DNA of 8,053 nt from Limnochordia bacterium (GTDB lineage Bacteria > Bacillota > Limnochordia > Darwinibacteriales > B1SED10-159), in assembly GCA_007132255.1 (NCBI GenBank), contig SLOZ01000218.1, forward strand, positions 1 through 8,053, given 5' to 3'. Of this stretch, positions 1-6,749 are shown in pieces; position 1 is the stretch's first letter, and each line of letters begins with the position of its first letter. The notes beneath the pieces were generated by a model. That model saw nothing but the letters and a program-made list of their open reading frames with translations, did not search any database and had not been told where the DNA came from. The translations under genes and the position numbers were made by a program.

Positions 1-486
1 ATTCCCGTGGACCAGTACCGAGAAAACATTCGCAGGAAGACGGAACAGTACGAGGGCTTTGTGGATATGGCACGCCGCGGTGAACTGCCGGCACTGAGCC
101 GCAGCGTGGAGTATGGGCCCAGCATGATTAACTCCATGGTGACCGGAGAGCTGTGCCGCGTGTATGCCAATGTCATGAACACCGGCTTGATAACGAACCT
201 ACCAGAGGACGCTGCGGTGGAAGTTGCCTGCCTGGTAGACGAAAATGGCGTGCACCCCTGTCATTACGGTGCGCTGCCGCCACAGTTAGCCGCGCTCTGC
301 CAATCTAACGTATCTGTTCATCAACTAGCTGTCGAGGCAGTCTTGCAGCAGGATCGTCGCTATATCTACTGGGCGCTCATGATGGATCCAGTGACTCATT
401 CGATGTTGACACTGGACCAGATAGAAACCGTGGTGGATGAACTGGTGGACGCGCAGCCGGCGTACCTGCATTCCCACTTCGGTTAA
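1..486 (+). CDS. GH4-family alpha-galactosidase/alpha-glucosidase (MelA-like), C-terminal part
   Basis: This is the 3' end of a gene whose start lies outside the window; the frame is open from base 1 and stops at TAA 484-486. A GTG at 7 is in frame, but it is not a believable start because the conserved family sequence begins immediately. The visible 161 residues match the C-terminal region of glycoside hydrolase family 4: an SVEYG segment, NTGLITNLP, VEVACLVD, GALPPQLAAL, LAVEAV and a final DP...LD-I...VDELV helix. GH4 enzymes are cytoplasmic and use NAD+ and a divalent metal in an unusual redox-elimination mechanism. The Rossmann NAD-binding part and most catalytic residues lie upstream and cannot be checked. 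The GLI-NLP and CLVD motifs favour the alpha-galactosidase/alpha-glucosidase branch over 6-phospho-glycosidases, but substrate is inferred. It sits 13 bp ahead of the first permease gene, so it is probably cotranscribed with the transporter and acts on what the transporter imports. Confidence 0.85.
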   Translation: MPVDQYRENIRRKTEQYEGFVDMARRGELPALSRSVEYGPSMINSMVTGELCRVYANVMNTGLITNLPEDAAVEVACLVDENGVHPCHYGALPPQLAALCQSNVSVHQLAVEAVLQQDRRYIYWALMMDPVTHSMLTLDQIETVVDELVDAQPAYLHSHFG

Positions 487-499
487 AGGGGGTTCTCGC

Positions 500-1483
500 A
501 TGTTTCTGTACTTGGTGAACCGCGTATTGATGATTATTCCTACCCTGATTGTCATCTCCATGATTTCGTTTGTGATCATTCAGCTGCCACCCGGCGATTA
601 CCTGACTACGTATATGGCCCGGCTGCAGCAGAGCGGCTACACCGTGGATCAATCGGAGATTGACTCCCTCAACCGGCGCTACGGCCTGGACCGCCCCATT
701 CACGTTCAGTATTACCGATGGATAACCGGTGTTCTGCGAGGCGACTTTGGGTATTCGTTTGACTGGCAGCGTCCAGTTAACCAGTTGATCTGGGAACGTC
801 TGGCGCTAACCCTGGCTGTCACCACGGCATCGCTTATTTTCTCGTGGATCCTTGCGTTTCCGATTGGAGTGTATTCTGCTGTCAAGCAGCACTCAGTGGG
901 CGACTACTTTTTCACGTTCCTTGGATTTCTGGGGCTGGCAACACCGAACTTTATGATCGCTCTGCTCCTCATGTTTGTGGCGCACCGTTACCTGGGGTGG
1001 AGTGTTGGCGGCTTGTTTTCCCCGGAATACATGGCGGCCCCCTGGAGTATGGGCAAGGTTGTCGATCTGCTCAAGCACCTGTGGATTCCGATGGTGGTCG
1101 TCGGCACTGCGGGGACAGCTGGATTGATCCGTGTCATGCGCAACAATCTTCTTGACGAGTTGAGCAAGCCCTATGTGCTGACAGCGAAGTCCAAAGGCCT
1201 TAAGGAGGTCACCATGCTGTTTAAGTACCCTGTCCGGCTGGCTATCATACCGTTTGTTAGTACGGTTGGGTGGCAGCTTCCTAATCTGATTTCCGGGGCA
1301 ACCATCGTGGCGGTAGTCCTGAGCCTGCCCACAGCCGGCCCGCTACTCCTACGAGCTCTGCTCAGCCAAGATATGTACTTGGCAGGGAGTTTCGTCCTTC
1401 TCCTAGCCTCATTAACTTGTATCGGAACGCTGATCTCCGACGTGCTGTTGGCGCTGGTAGATCCGAGGATCCGTTATGAGTAG
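500..1483 (+). CDS. ABC transporter permease, DppB/OppB type
   Basis: This inner-membrane permease (327 aa, usual length for the family) forms half of the translocation channel of a peptide/opine/nickel-family importer. The frame is open from further upstream (an ATG at 437 lies inside the GH4 gene), but ATG 500 is the right start: an AAAGGGGG ribosome site at 485-492 is 7 bp away and the protein then begins MFLYLVNRVL, typical of DppB. Membrane segments are near residues 8-28, 102-128, 137-162, 195-213, 248-275 and 293-322. The periplasmic part carries LNRRYGLDRP and GDFGYSF, both classic in the family. The cytoplasmic EAA coupling loop (about 219-240, PYVLTAKSKGL) contacts the ATPases, and the protein ends in the canonical DPRIRYE. 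The operon partner is an alpha-glycosidase, so the cargo is inferred to be an oligosaccharide rather than a peptide. Confidence 0.93.
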   Translation: MFLYLVNRVLMIIPTLIVISMISFVIIQLPPGDYLTTYMARLQQSGYTVDQSEIDSLNRRYGLDRPIHVQYYRWITGVLRGDFGYSFDWQRPVNQLIWERLALTLAVTTASLIFSWILAFPIGVYSAVKQHSVGDYFFTFLGFLGLATPNFMIALLLMFVAHRYLGWSVGGLFSPEYMAAPWSMGKVVDLLKHLWIPMVVVGTAGTAGLIRVMRNNLLDELSKPYVLTAKSKGLKEVTMLFKYPVRLAIIPFVSTVGWQLPNLISGATIVAVVLSLPTAGPLLLRALLSQDMYLAGSFVLLLASLTCIGTLISDVLLALVDPRIRYE

Positions 1484-1521
1484 GTGGCTGGAGACGGATG
1501 GAGAAAGGAGCGTGTTCATCG

Positions 1522-2640
1522 ATGTTTAAGCGCAGCCGAGATACCGGGCAGGACAGCCAAGAGAGCAAAATCTACTATGCATCGCAAAGCCAGCTGATCT
1601 GGCGGAAGTTCATCAAGCACAAGCTAGCCGTGTTCAGCGGTCTGGTCATCCTTTTCATGTACCTCGTCGTCATTCTCGCCGAATTCGTGGCACCTTACAA
1701 CCCCAATCAGCGCAACACCTACTATCGCTACGCCCGTCCTCAGGTAATTCGTTTCTGGAGTGAGGACGGATTTCATCTGCGACCATTTGTCTACGGTTTG
1801 GAACGGGAGATGGACCCCGTTACGCTGCGGCGCTCGTTTCATGAAGACCCTAACCAGATTCTGCCTCTGCGGTTTTTTGTCCGCGGGTATGAGTACAGGC
1901 TGTTAGGCCTGATACCCACAGACCGGCACCTGTTCGGCGTGGATGGCGACAATGTCGTATATTTGTTTGGCTCCGACGATTTGGGGCGGTGTGTGTTCTC
2001 CCGGGTCGTGTATGGTGCCCGCATTTCCATGACCATTGGACTGGTAGGCGTGTTCCTAAGCTTTGTGTTGGGGCTGCTCTTCGGCGGACTGTCGGGATAC
2101 TACGGAGGCGTAATCGACAAGTTGATCGGGCGAACCATGGAGATCTTGCGCAGTTTTCCGCAGATCCCCCTTTGGATGTCGCTCTCGGCCGCACTTCCGG
2201 ATCATTGGCCTATTATCCGGACCTATTTTGCCATTACGCTGATCCTTTCTGTCATCGGTTGGACGGACCTAGCAAGGGTAGCCCGCGGGAAAATCTACTC
2301 ACTGAAAAATGAAGACTTTGTGGTGGCAGCTCGTATGGCGGGTACCAGCGAACCTAGGATCATCCTCGAGCATCTCGTACCCTCATTTATGAGTCACATC
2401 ATTGCTGCCATCACCTTGGCGATTCCCGGCATGATCTTGGCCGAGACGTCTCTGAGCTTCCTCGGCATCGGTCTGCGGCCACCAGCCATAAGCTGGGGCG
2501 TACTCCTGCAGGCGGCGCAGAATATCCATACCATCGTTCTTGCGCCATGGCTCATGATTCCGGGTGTCTTCGTCATTATTTTCGTGCTGGCATTCAATTT
2601 TCTAGGTGATGGGCTGCGCAATGCGGCTGATCCTTACTAG
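1522..2640 (+). CDS. ABC transporter permease, DppC/OppC type, with long extracytoplasmic insert
   Basis: This is the second channel-forming permease (372 aa). An in-frame ATG exists at 1498, but ATG 1522 is preferred because GAGAAAGGAG (1501-1510) lies upstream of it as a ribosome site and the product then starts MFKRSRD; the spacing (11 bp) is long, so 1498 is not excluded. TM1 is near residues 36-58; further segments lie near 168-190, 205-225, 233-252, 292-314 and 343-366. The family signature FGSDDLGR-VFSRVVYGAR is at 149-167, the EAA loop at about 261-281 (DFVVAARMAG), followed by ETSLSFLGIGL and the C-terminal NFLGDGLRNAADPY. Ordinary DppC proteins are about 300 aa; here roughly 65-75 extra residues (about 62-140, rich in Tyr, Arg and Phe) sit between TM1 and the SDDLGR motif, on the outside face. 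This may help dock a large sugar-binding protein (inference). The gene starts 38 bp after the first permease. Confidence 0.92.
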   Translation: MFKRSRDTGQDSQESKIYYASQSQLIWRKFIKHKLAVFSGLVILFMYLVVILAEFVAPYNPNQRNTYYRYARPQVIRFWSEDGFHLRPFVYGLEREMDPVTLRRSFHEDPNQILPLRFFVRGYEYRLLGLIPTDRHLFGVDGDNVVYLFGSDDLGRCVFSRVVYGARISMTIGLVGVFLSFVLGLLFGGLSGYYGGVIDKLIGRTMEILRSFPQIPLWMSLSAALPDHWPIIRTYFAITLILSVIGWTDLARVARGKIYSLKNEDFVVAARMAGTSEPRIILEHLVPSFMSHIIAAITLAIPGMILAETSLSFLGIGLRPPAISWGVLLQAAQNIHTIVLAPWLMIPGVFVIIFVLAFNFLGDGLRNAADPY

Positions 2641-2662
2641 GTGGGAAGGCGAGGTGTGATTT

Positions 2663-3691
2663 GTGACCGAAAACGGGTCGAAGAACATTATCGATGTGAA
2701 GGACCTGCAAGTGAGTTTCTTTACCGATTCCGGTGTCGTGAGGGCGCTGAACGGTGTTAATTTTGCCATTCCCCAAGGAAAAGCCATCGGTGTCGTCGGT
2801 GAAAGTGGATGCGGCAAGACAGTGACGTCCTATGCTGTTCTCCAGCTGCTCGCCAAGACGGCGAAAATCACTCAGGGTACGATTCAGTTTCAAAAACGAG
2901 ATGGAACGGTTGTAGACCTGACCCAATACAAACCGGGTTCCAACGAAATGCGGCGAATTCGGGGGGGAGAGATCTCAATGATCTTCCAGGAGCCGATGTC
3001 TTCCCTGAGTCCCGTGCATACAGTCTACGACCAGATCGCGGAGAACCTCTTTCTGCACAAGGGAATAAATGAGAAACAGGCTCGGGAGAGGACCGTGGAG
3101 TTGCTTCAGTTGGTGGGTATCCCCAAGGCGGCCGAGCGCATGGATGAGTATACCTTTCAGTTCAGCGGTGGGATGCGCCAGCGAGTGATGATTGCCATGG
3201 CATTAGCTCCCGAACCGCGAGTACTCATTGCTGACGAACCAACGACGGCGTTAGATGTGACGATTCAGGCCCAGGTCCTGCAGCTGATCAAACGAATGCA
3301 GGAGGAGTTCAATCTTTCCCTCATGCTGATTACCCATGACTTAGGAGTCGTGGCTCACATGGTTGACCAGGTATATGTCATGTACCGCGGCCGCGTAGTG
3401 GAGGACGCGCCGGTCATGGAAGTCTTTTATGAACCTCGCCATCCGTATACTCGCGGCTTGTTGAACTCCATACCCAAGCTACGCGGTCCTCGAGGCAAGG
3501 TGGCTTCGATCCCGGGTACAGTTCCGGATTCTTACAATCTTCCTTCTGGATGCCTGTTTCATCCTCGTTGCAGTCAGTACATTGGCGAAGTGTGCCGGCA
3601 GAATGTGCCCCAAACCCGTGCAGTGAGCGCTAACCACAGAGTCAGCTGCTTCCTTTACGACGAGACGCCAGACGTACAGAAGGAGGTGTGA
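2663..3691 (+). CDS. ABC transporter ATPase, DppD/OppD type
   Basis: This is a cytoplasmic ATPase (342 aa) that powers the importer. It starts at GTG 2663, with GAGGT at 2651-2655, 7 bp upstream. Visible motifs: Walker A GESGCGKT (46-53), Q-loop FQEP (108-111), signature FSGGMRQR (167-174), Walker B VLIADEPTTALD (187-198) and switch His225 in THDLG. The C-terminal oligopeptide extension has HPYTRGLL, the GCLFHPRC box, and four cysteines (297, 303, 311, 329). In related OppD proteins such a Cys set has been reported to hold an iron-sulfur cluster; that this one does is inferred. The gene begins 22 bp after the second permease. Its stop TGA overlaps the next gene's ATG by one base, so the two ATPases are probably translationally coupled. 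A run of seven G at 2961-2967 lies within the coding sequence, but the frame is intact. Confidence 0.95.
   Translation: MTENGSKNIIDVKDLQVSFFTDSGVVRALNGVNFAIPQGKAIGVVGESGCGKTVTSYAVLQLLAKTAKITQGTIQFQKRDGTVVDLTQYKPGSNEMRRIRGGEISMIFQEPMSSLSPVHTVYDQIAENLFLHKGINEKQARERTVELLQLVGIPKAAERMDEYTFQFSGGMRQRVMIAMALAPEPRVLIADEPTTALDVTIQAQVLQLIKRMQEEFNLSLMLITHDLGVVAHMVDQVYVMYRGRVVEDAPVMEVFYEPRHPYTRGLLNSIPKLRGPRGKVASIPGTVPDSYNLPSGCLFHPRCSQYIGEVCRQNVPQTRAVSANHRVSCFLYDETPDVQKEV
3681..3686 (+). promoter_or_regulatory. Strong ribosome binding site for the second ATPase
   Basis: AGGAGG, inside the longer anti-SD match AAGGAGGTG (3680-3688), lies in the last codons of the first ATPase gene. It leaves three adjacent in-frame starts: GTG 3688, ATG 3691 and GTG 3694. 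The TGATG overlap and the ATG codon favour 3691 (spacing 4), though GTG 3694 has more usual spacing (7). The difference is one residue. Confidence 0.7.
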
Positions 3692-4713
3692 TGGTGGAGA
3701 CCTTAGCAGACCACTTGATCCTTGCCGTGAATGGTCTTAAGAAGTATTTCCCCATCAATAAGGGGTTTCTCGGCCGTCCCGTCGGCCACGTGCGGGCCGT
3801 CGACGATGTCGATCTGACGTTGGCTTCCGGAGAAACCCTAGGATTGGTAGGGGAGAGCGGCTGCGGCAAGACGACGACCTCGCGTCTGATCCTGCGCGCA
3901 TTAGAGCCGACGGAGGGCAGCATATTGTTTCGCAGTCACCTGGGAGTCAAAGAACTAGCCACCATGTCCAGCCACGAACTCAGGCCGATTCGGCAGGACA
4001 TGCAGATGATCTTTCAGGATCCGTATTCATCGCTGAACCCTCGTATGCCGATCCTAAAGTTGGTGTCGGAACCTCTGCGCAATCACGGGTATCGACGGGC
4101 AGAACGAGAGCAGCGGGTGGCAGAGCTACTAGAGTTGGTAGGGCTCGAAGCGGGCCACATGCACCGCTATCCCCACGCGTTCAGCGGTGGGCAGCGCCAA
4201 CGGATAGGGATCGCCCGCGCTTTGGCTCTCAACCCGTCGCTGGTGGTCGCAGACGAGCCGGTGTCGGCTCTTGACGTGTCCGTCCAAGCCCAAATTATGA
4301 ACCTGCTTCAGGAACTGCAGGAGAAGCTCCAGCTCTCCTACCTTTTCGTCGCCCATGACCTGGGAGTAATCCGGCATATCTGCAGCCGCGTAGCGGTCAT
4401 GTACGCCGGACGCATTGTGGAAACTGCGAATACCGACGATGCCTTTGCCCAGCCGCTGCATCCGTACACCAGTGCTCTGTTGGCGGCGATTCCGGATGCC
4501 GATCCGGCCCGGCCCTGGGGGTATGAGTCCCTCTCCGGTGAGGTAGGGGTACCCACGTCCGAAACCGATGCTTGTTTATTTGCTCCGCGCTGCCGCTATG
4601 TCCAGGAGAGATGCCGCCGAGAAACTCCAAAGTTGGTATCCTTCGATGATGCTAGCCATCAAGCGGCTTGTCATTTTGCTGGTGAACTGTCGCTACCGGG
4701 AGTGGGCGACTAG
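3691..4713 (+). CDS. ABC transporter ATPase, DppF/OppF type
   Basis: This is the second ATPase of the importer (340 aa from ATG 3691), normally paired with the DppD-type subunit in a heterodimer. Motifs: Walker A GESGCGKT (54-61), Q-loop with Gln109 in FQDPYSSLNPR, signature FSGGQRQR (164-171), Walker B LVVADEPVSALD (184-195) and switch His222 in AHDLG. The KKYFPI segment near the N terminus is typical of the OppF branch. The C-terminal domain keeps HPYTSALL and a four-cysteine set (295, 301, 308, 327), but the usual PP-SGC box before the first Cys is replaced by PTSETDAC, a mild deviation. It is the last gene of the visible operon. No convincing intrinsic terminator with a T tract follows on the plus strand. 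Confidence 0.95.
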   Translation: MVETLADHLILAVNGLKKYFPINKGFLGRPVGHVRAVDDVDLTLASGETLGLVGESGCGKTTTSRLILRALEPTEGSILFRSHLGVKELATMSSHELRPIRQDMQMIFQDPYSSLNPRMPILKLVSEPLRNHGYRRAEREQRVAELLELVGLEAGHMHRYPHAFSGGQRQRIGIARALALNPSLVVADEPVSALDVSVQAQIMNLLQELQEKLQLSYLFVAHDLGVIRHICSRVAVMYAGRIVETANTDDAFAQPLHPYTSALLAAIPDADPARPWGYESLSGEVGVPTSETDACLFAPRCRYVQERCRRETPKLVSFDDASHQAACHFAGELSLPGVGD

Positions 4714-4723
4714 CAGGGCTGCA

Positions 4724-4739
4724 GGAATGTGCTGATTCC
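4724..4739. repeat. Small inverted repeat just after the ATPase operon
   Basis: GGAAT - six bases - ATTCC forms a 5-bp stem that begins 11 bases after the stop codon of the last transporter gene. There is no T run after it, so it may only stabilise or mark the mRNA end. Confidence 0.35.
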
Positions 4740-4788
4740 GTAACCTGGCTTCCCGACGGTGTTAGCCGTGACATTGCGTATTACCGTA

Positions 4789-4809
4789 CGTTTGCGTGAA
4801 CCGCAAACG
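4789..4809. repeat. Perfect 8-bp inverted repeat
   Basis: CGTTTGCG - TGAAC - CGCAAACG gives a perfect 8-bp stem and a 5-base loop (21 bp in all). It lacks a following T tract on plus and a clear one on minus, so it is not a classical intrinsic terminator. It could be a folded transcript end or an operator-like palindrome. Confidence 0.6.
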
Positions 4810-4869
4810 CTTTGATGTAGCGCGCCAGCTCAAGCTCAAGTTGGAACGTGATTACGCTGTTTTGGACAC

Positions 4870-4894
4870 AAAAAGACCCCTTGGTCGGGGTGTC
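4870..4894 (-). terminator. Possible intrinsic terminator for the repressor transcript
   Basis: Read on the minus strand, ACCCC - six bases - GGGGT is followed at once by CTTTTT, giving a G+C-rich 5-bp stem (extendable past a mismatch or bulge) and a U tract. It would end transcription coming from the minus-strand ROK gene, but it lies about 270 bases past that gene's stop codon, which is far. The short stem also limits confidence. Confidence 0.35.
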
Positions 4895-4972
4895 GATAGG
4901 CCTGCGGATAACGCGAAACCGGATAACTTGATTTCGAGGTACCCTACGATGGTGAAGATATCAGGAGTGAAC

Positions 4973-5116
4973 ATGGAGAGACTGTTGGTACCAAAGGCTG
5001 CGCAGGCACAGCAGCAACAGCCAAGACTAGTGGCCACTCCCCGGGCCGACGTACTGATCGTCGTCAGCCACGTCCCTGGCTTGGGCGATACCGTTGCCAC
5101 GGTAAGCAGACGATAG
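4973..5116 (+). CDS. Doubtful small ORF (47 aa), unrecognised
   Basis: This is a short frame starting at ATG 4973 with a good AGGAG at 4963-4967 (spacing 5) and stopping at TAG 5114-5116. The product starts MERLLVPKAAQA, has a run of four Gln and a hydrophobic stretch VLIVVSHV, and ends in SRR. I recognise no family. Part of the frame is made up of the inverted repeat at 5089-5104. The same frame is open back to 4796. It may be chance; the ribosome site is the only positive sign. Confidence 0.15.
   Translation: MERLLVPKAAQAQQQQPRLVATPRADVLIVVSHVPGLGDTVATVSRR
5089..5104. repeat. Perfect 6-bp inverted repeat
   Basis: TACCGT - TGCC - ACGGTA forms a tight 6-bp hairpin with a four-base loop. It lies 63 bases downstream of the end of the minus-strand repressor gene and has no T tract. 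It may stabilise the 3' end of that transcript. Confidence 0.45.
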
Positions 5117-5152
5117 AAATGGATGGTGTGTCGTAGTCGTTACGAGCTATCG
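5111..5152. repeat. Nested inverted repeats just past the repressor stop
   Basis: The outer arms are CGATAG (5111-5116) and CTATCG (5147-5152). Nested within is TCGTA - GTCGT - TACGA (5131-5145). The pair begins about 15 bases beyond the repressor stop codon, so it may be part of its mRNA 3' end. No T tract is present. Confidence 0.3.
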
Positions 5153-5166
5153 GCATACCTCTCGGA

Positions 5167-6351
5167 TTACAGCACGCACTTTCGGAACACGGCTGTTGCC
5201 GCTCCTACCATGGCCTGTTTGTCCTGAAACGTCGAATCCAAGAACTCCACGGCTGTCGCGTTTCCGAAGGTATGCCTCTGGACGGCCTCTTGAATCCAAC
5301 CCCTTGTTAGCGGGGTGCGGACAAAGGCGTTGCCGTTTAGGATGATGCTGCGAGGCTCGATGAGATTCACAATCGTAGCGAGGCCAATGCCTAAGTGTTC
5401 GGCTGCATTGAGCAGAATGTCTTTTGCGATCGGATCGCCGTCCTGGGCGCGCTGGACGAGAACTGCGACTTGACCTTGACGATCATTGGACGGCAGCGCA
5501 CTGGAACCGGAGGCTTGTTCGTAAGCCTTCACCAGAGCCTTGTTTGATACCAAAGCCTCTAAGCAGCCCTGTTTCCCACAGGTGCACAAGGGTCCCTGTG
5601 GAACGACTGTGCAGTGGCCTAGCTCACCGGCACCGTGGTATGTACCGCGGACCAGTCCGATCCCGGGAAGCAGGATTCCGCAGCCGACGCCAGAACTAAC
5701 CTGCACGAAAACAAGGCTCCGTGAATTGCGGGCCTTGCCGAACCATTCCTCGGCTAGGGCCATAAGCCGGACATTGTTATCGACAGATGCTGGTATCTGT
5801 AGGCGGTCCTGCAACATCCTGCCGAGGGGGACGTCCCGCCATCCCAGGTTCGGAGCAAAACGATTTATTCCACTGGTGCTGTCGACTCGGCCGGTGGCCG
5901 CTAGGCCAATACCGCAAAGATGAACGCCAGGTCCCTGTAAGTTGGCAGTGTAGTTCGCATAAAAGGCATAGATGGCATCGACAACTTGCTCGGGCAGCGC
6001 AGTTGCGTCGAGGCGCAGCGTTTGCACGTGAAGGAACTTACCGGTAATGCCTATCACACCCATCGTTAGCCGGTCGACGCCAATTTCAACCCCGAGGGCT
6101 GTATAGGCGTCGTCGCGAAGCTGAAGGAGGATCGGAGGGCGCCCAGCGCCTGTTGGTTGTCGGGCCCCTGGCTTCTGTTCAAACAGTATGCCATCGTCGA
6201 GAAGCTGCTTTGTGAGACCGGTCACGGCCGGTGGTGTAAGGCCAATAGCCCGGCAGAGTTCGCTGCGTGATAGAGGGCCGCTGCGGACTAGAGCCTGAAG
6301 CAGCATGCGAATGTTGTTGTCGCGCAGGTCACTCTGGTTTTTCACGGCCAT
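5167..6351 (-). CDS. ROK-family transcriptional repressor (NagC/XylR type)
   Basis: This is a sugar-responsive DNA-binding regulator (394 aa). The N-terminal winged helix-turn-helix occupies about 10-60 (NNIRMLLQAL, then SRSELCRAIGLTPPAVTGLTK as the recognition helix region). The ROK sugar-binding domain follows: LGVEIGVDRL, GIGLAATGRVD, FAPNLGW, GVGCGI, and the zinc motif with His246, Cys256, Cys258 and Cys263 (GAGELGH...CTCGKQGCLE). ROK sugar kinases have an (E/D)NDAN motif with a catalytic Asp; here the matching place reads DNNVR (191-195), with Asn193, which supports a sensor and not a kinase. ATG 6351 is preferred over the in-frame GTG 6375 because an A5G7 ribosome site lies 9 bases upstream of it, while the GTG has no proper site. 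The gene is convergent with the transporter operon and divergent from the sulfatase, so either or both are likely targets. The effector is unknown. Confidence 0.93.
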   Translation of the reverse strand: MAVKNQSDLRDNNIRMLLQALVRSGPLSRSELCRAIGLTPPAVTGLTKQLLDDGILFEQKPGARQPTGAGRPPILLQLRDDAYTALGVEIGVDRLTMGVIGITGKFLHVQTLRLDATALPEQVVDAIYAFYANYTANLQGPGVHLCGIGLAATGRVDSTSGINRFAPNLGWRDVPLGRMLQDRLQIPASVDNNVRLMALAEEWFGKARNSRSLVFVQVSSGVGCGILLPGIGLVRGTYHGAGELGHCTVVPQGPLCTCGKQGCLEALVSNKALVKAYEQASGSSALPSNDRQGQVAVLVQRAQDGDPIAKDILLNAAEHLGIGLATIVNLIEPRSIILNGNAFVRTPLTRGWIQEAVQRHTFGNATAVEFLDSTFQDKQAMVGAATAVFRKCVL

Positions 6352-6360
6352 GGGCTCGTA

Positions 6361-6372
6361 CCCCCCCTTTTT
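6361..6372 (-). promoter_or_regulatory. A5G7 ribosome binding site of the repressor gene
   Basis: On the minus strand, five A followed by seven G end 9 bases before ATG 6351. The AAGGGG core can pair with the anti-SD of 16S rRNA, which decides the start in favour of the ATG over GTG 6375. The homopolymer run is unusual as a ribosome site and could vary in length by slippage. Confidence 0.55.
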
Positions 6373-6484
6373 CACTCTCTAGTAGTTCGGCTTGCTGCTG
6401 CGAAACTCCTGCGCAGCCCCGGCGAAACAGGAAACCCCGCTACAGTTCGAGGAACCAAGAGAAGCCAATCATTTGGCCATGAAC

Positions 6485-6500
6485 CGAAACCGGGTTTTCG
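6485..6500. promoter_or_regulatory. Imperfect palindrome, possible operator on the repressor side
   Basis: CGAAACCGGGTTTTCG is symmetric at 12 of 16 positions, with perfect 5-bp outer arms CGAAA and TTTCG. It lies about 134 bases upstream of the repressor ATG, where an autoregulatory site would be plausible. Its form is reminiscent of LacI-type operators as much as ROK ones. No second copy was found in the window. Confidence 0.25.
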
Positions 6501-6548
6501 ATAGGAATCCTGTTCAAGGACTAACCAGAAGTTCAAGGCGCCGCAACG

Positions 6549-6734
6549 GTGGGTGTTATGTTGTTAGGCACTGGCGCTGTTGATGGACCGACACGAGTGG
6601 ACGATGACCCAACGGCCGGTGAGCGAGCTGAAGCCCTGCGCCACAGCAGCCTAGTGTTGGACAGACGCCTGCTTCTGGACTGCTGGACAGGAACACCACC
6701 AGAACTTAGATTCGCTAGAGTGACTTGCGGATAA
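6549..6734 (+). pseudogene. N-terminal remnant of an MBL-fold metallo-hydrolase
   Basis: A 61-codon frame (GTG 6549, or ATG 6558, to TAA 6732-6734) shows two blocks in the order and spacing seen at the N terminus of MBL-fold hydrolases of the PhnP/RNase Z-like type: an opening beta strand and loop MLLGTGAVDG, then RHSSLVLDRRLLLDCWTGTP, the usual RxSS-L-D-(R/L)LLIDCGPGTP strand pair. The Cys-rich piece expected between them is missing. The frame then ends shortly after, with no HxHxDH metal motif in any frame downstream, so the protein cannot be a functional hydrolase. I read it as the decayed 5' end of a lost gene, left in the regulatory gap. A chance resemblance is possible because the segment is short. 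Confidence 0.45.
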
Positions 6735-6749
6735 TGAAGCGGAGTTCTT

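Larger units (their letters stand above)
4714..5166. other. Convergent intergenic region, no convincing gene
   Basis: This 453-bp gap lies between two convergent genes. It has open frames on both strands (plus 4796-5116, minus 4852-5100), but neither product resembles a family I know and the longer plus frame lacks a ribosome site at its first start. What can be seen is a series of short inverted repeats at 4724-4739, 4789-4809, 4875-4894, 5089-5104 and 5111-5152, consistent with transcript ends or folded RNA 3' tails. I see no tRNA, IS end or CRISPR. Confidence 0.6.

Noticed and set aside
437..499. Longer start (ATG 437) for the first permease
   Set aside because: It lies inside the conserved GH4 C-terminus and adds a charged Arg-rich stretch not seen in DppB proteins; ATG 500 has a good ribosome site.
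2961..2967. G7 run inside the first ATPase as a programmed frameshift
   Set aside because: The reading frame is intact, all ATPase motifs are in one frame on both sides, and there is no alternative product downstream in the shifted frame.
4852..5100. Minus-strand 82-aa frame with a run of four Cys
   Set aside because: It is antisense to the other doubtful frame, and the Cys run comes from a CAG/CAA-type repeat read backwards. No family likeness and no ribosome site.
4796..5116. Plus-strand 106-aa frame starting at GTG 4796
   Set aside because: No ribosome site before the GTG, the start lies inside the 4789-4809 inverted repeat, and the product resembles no known family. Only the shorter ATG 4973 start has a site and it is kept at low confidence.
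6512..6538. Direct repeat GTTCAAGG twice, 19 bp apart
   Set aside because: Only 8 bp and two copies, with no further spaced copies; not enough for a CRISPR, iteron array or paired activator site.
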